From positions 78,945 to 142,944 of the forward strand of contig NZ_JBEPMO010000007.1 in NCBI RefSeq assembly GCF_040545805.1: a stretch of DNA of 64,000 nucleotides. The letters run 5' to 3'. The stretch comes from Moheibacter stercoris (lineage in GTDB: Bacteria; Bacteroidota; Bacteroidia; Flavobacteriales; Weeksellaceae). Shown here piece by piece: positions 63,545 through 64,000 of this stretch; within the stretch, counting starts at the first letter, position 1, and every line of letters begins with the position of its first letter. The notes under the pieces were generated by a model that was not told where the DNA came from, searched no databases, and was given only the letters and a program-made list of their open reading frames with translations. The position numbers and the translations under genes are program-made.

Positions 63545-64000
63545 TATAATATTTTTCTTTGGTCAAATTTACTTGTTTATTCTGTGCGTTGGCAAAAATT
63601 CAAGCTCTTTTGCTTGCGAAGCGGTCGCTTGTGCGTTGGGGCAAGCAAATGTGCCTGAATGTGCGGTTGGCATTTTATTTCTGTCGTTCATTTTATTCAC
63701 ATTCGATGTCTTTTTACACTGAGCGATAACGGGCCGCGGCTTTGTGTTGCACGGGGTAAGGAAGCCGGAACTTCGACAAAACACGAACACCACAAAACCG
63801 TTTTTCTGCAACTAAATTAATTAAAAAAGTGTAAGAAAACGGTTTTGTGGAATAAATTTCCAAAGCCAACGCCTGTGGTACTTTCGCCCGTGTAATACAA
63901 AGCCGATCCTATGTTTGTAAATGCTAAATTTAATACCTATAAGAACTATAAAAAAGAACCAAGCAGCAGACTAAGTTAGACAAACCCATTAAGCATAAAG
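63545..64000. other. 456-bp region right of the defence operon with inverted repeats
   Basis: Contains TTTGCTTGC and GCAAGCAAA arms near 63612-63650, echoing 56821-56865, and a longer pair CCACAAAACCGTTTT (63790-63804) and AAAACGGTTTTGTGG (63836-63850) around about 31 bp. No convincing gene. It lies near the upstream end of the operon, where its promoter should be; no clear TAnnTTTG box was picked. Part of the same class of palindromic intergenic DNA as the cassette elements. Confidence 0.5.

Noticed and set aside
63569..63811. An 80-residue minus-strand ORF upstream of the methyltransferase
   Set aside because: It lies in palindromic, GC-richer intergenic DNA and has no start context or recognisable family.
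1..64000. CRISPR array, tRNA or rRNA genes
   Set aside because: No regularly spaced short repeats and no cloverleaf or rRNA-like sequence found on either strand by eye.

Overview
The window is AT-rich chromosomal DNA from a member of the Flavobacteriales (Bacteroidota); a Weeksellaceae-like genus is possible, but this is inference. The evidence is type IX secretion (T9SS) C-terminal sorting domains, TAnnTTTG promoter boxes, the DUF3822-rsmD pair, the RDD/SpoIIM/DUF4129/DUF4350/MoxR/DUF58 cluster, and lptD and Kdo genes that imply a lipopolysaccharide outer membrane.

Positions 1-24720 are housekeeping DNA. They hold envelope genes (lptD, a cell-wall amidase, an MCE/MlaD protein), two Fe-S oxidoreductase-like proteins, LemA with two TPM-domain proteins, dgt, and a Kdo branch (kdsB with a KdnB-like dehydrogenase, suggesting 8-amino-Kdo). 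They continue with rsmD, RlpA, YqeY, a DUF3857 protein and the protein quality-control run tig-clpP-clpX.

Positions 24730-50043 carry surface and secretion functions. There are four large or medium exported proteins, three of them with a T9SS sorting domain. Four small proteins share one plan: signal peptide, acidic linker, a Pro-Ile-Asp/Asn-like motif, one membrane helix and a basic tail. Three of these lie directly downstream of a large exported protein. A TlpA-like thioredoxin, the MoxR/DUF58 cluster, a Nudix hydrolase, PlsC, Mpl and a TPR-AraC regulator lie between or beside them.

Positions 50044-64000 are an accessory island. Short gene cassettes (a secreted protein, a ParDE toxin-antitoxin pair, a cupin fusion gene) all lie on the minus strand. 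Each is bordered by its own short inverted repeat and separated from the next by an intergenic element with palindromic arms. A 783-bp block with the cupin gene occurs twice in direct orientation, 2,493 bp apart. Between the copies lies a decayed IS1182-type element, itself split by a 306-bp insertion that encodes a GIY-YIG nuclease and has imperfect inverted ends. Two 5'-truncated IS110 remnants flank the block. The island ends with a coupled minus-strand defence-like operon: a C5 DNA methyltransferase lacking motif X, an 83-residue protein, a MutT-type Nudix protein, and a PLD-nuclease/SF2 helicase with a DUF3427-type C-terminus. A broken AIPR gene lies downstream. The best candidates for something undescribed are the GIY-YIG insertion, the cassette-and-border architecture, and the small membrane-anchor proteins paired with T9SS cargo.
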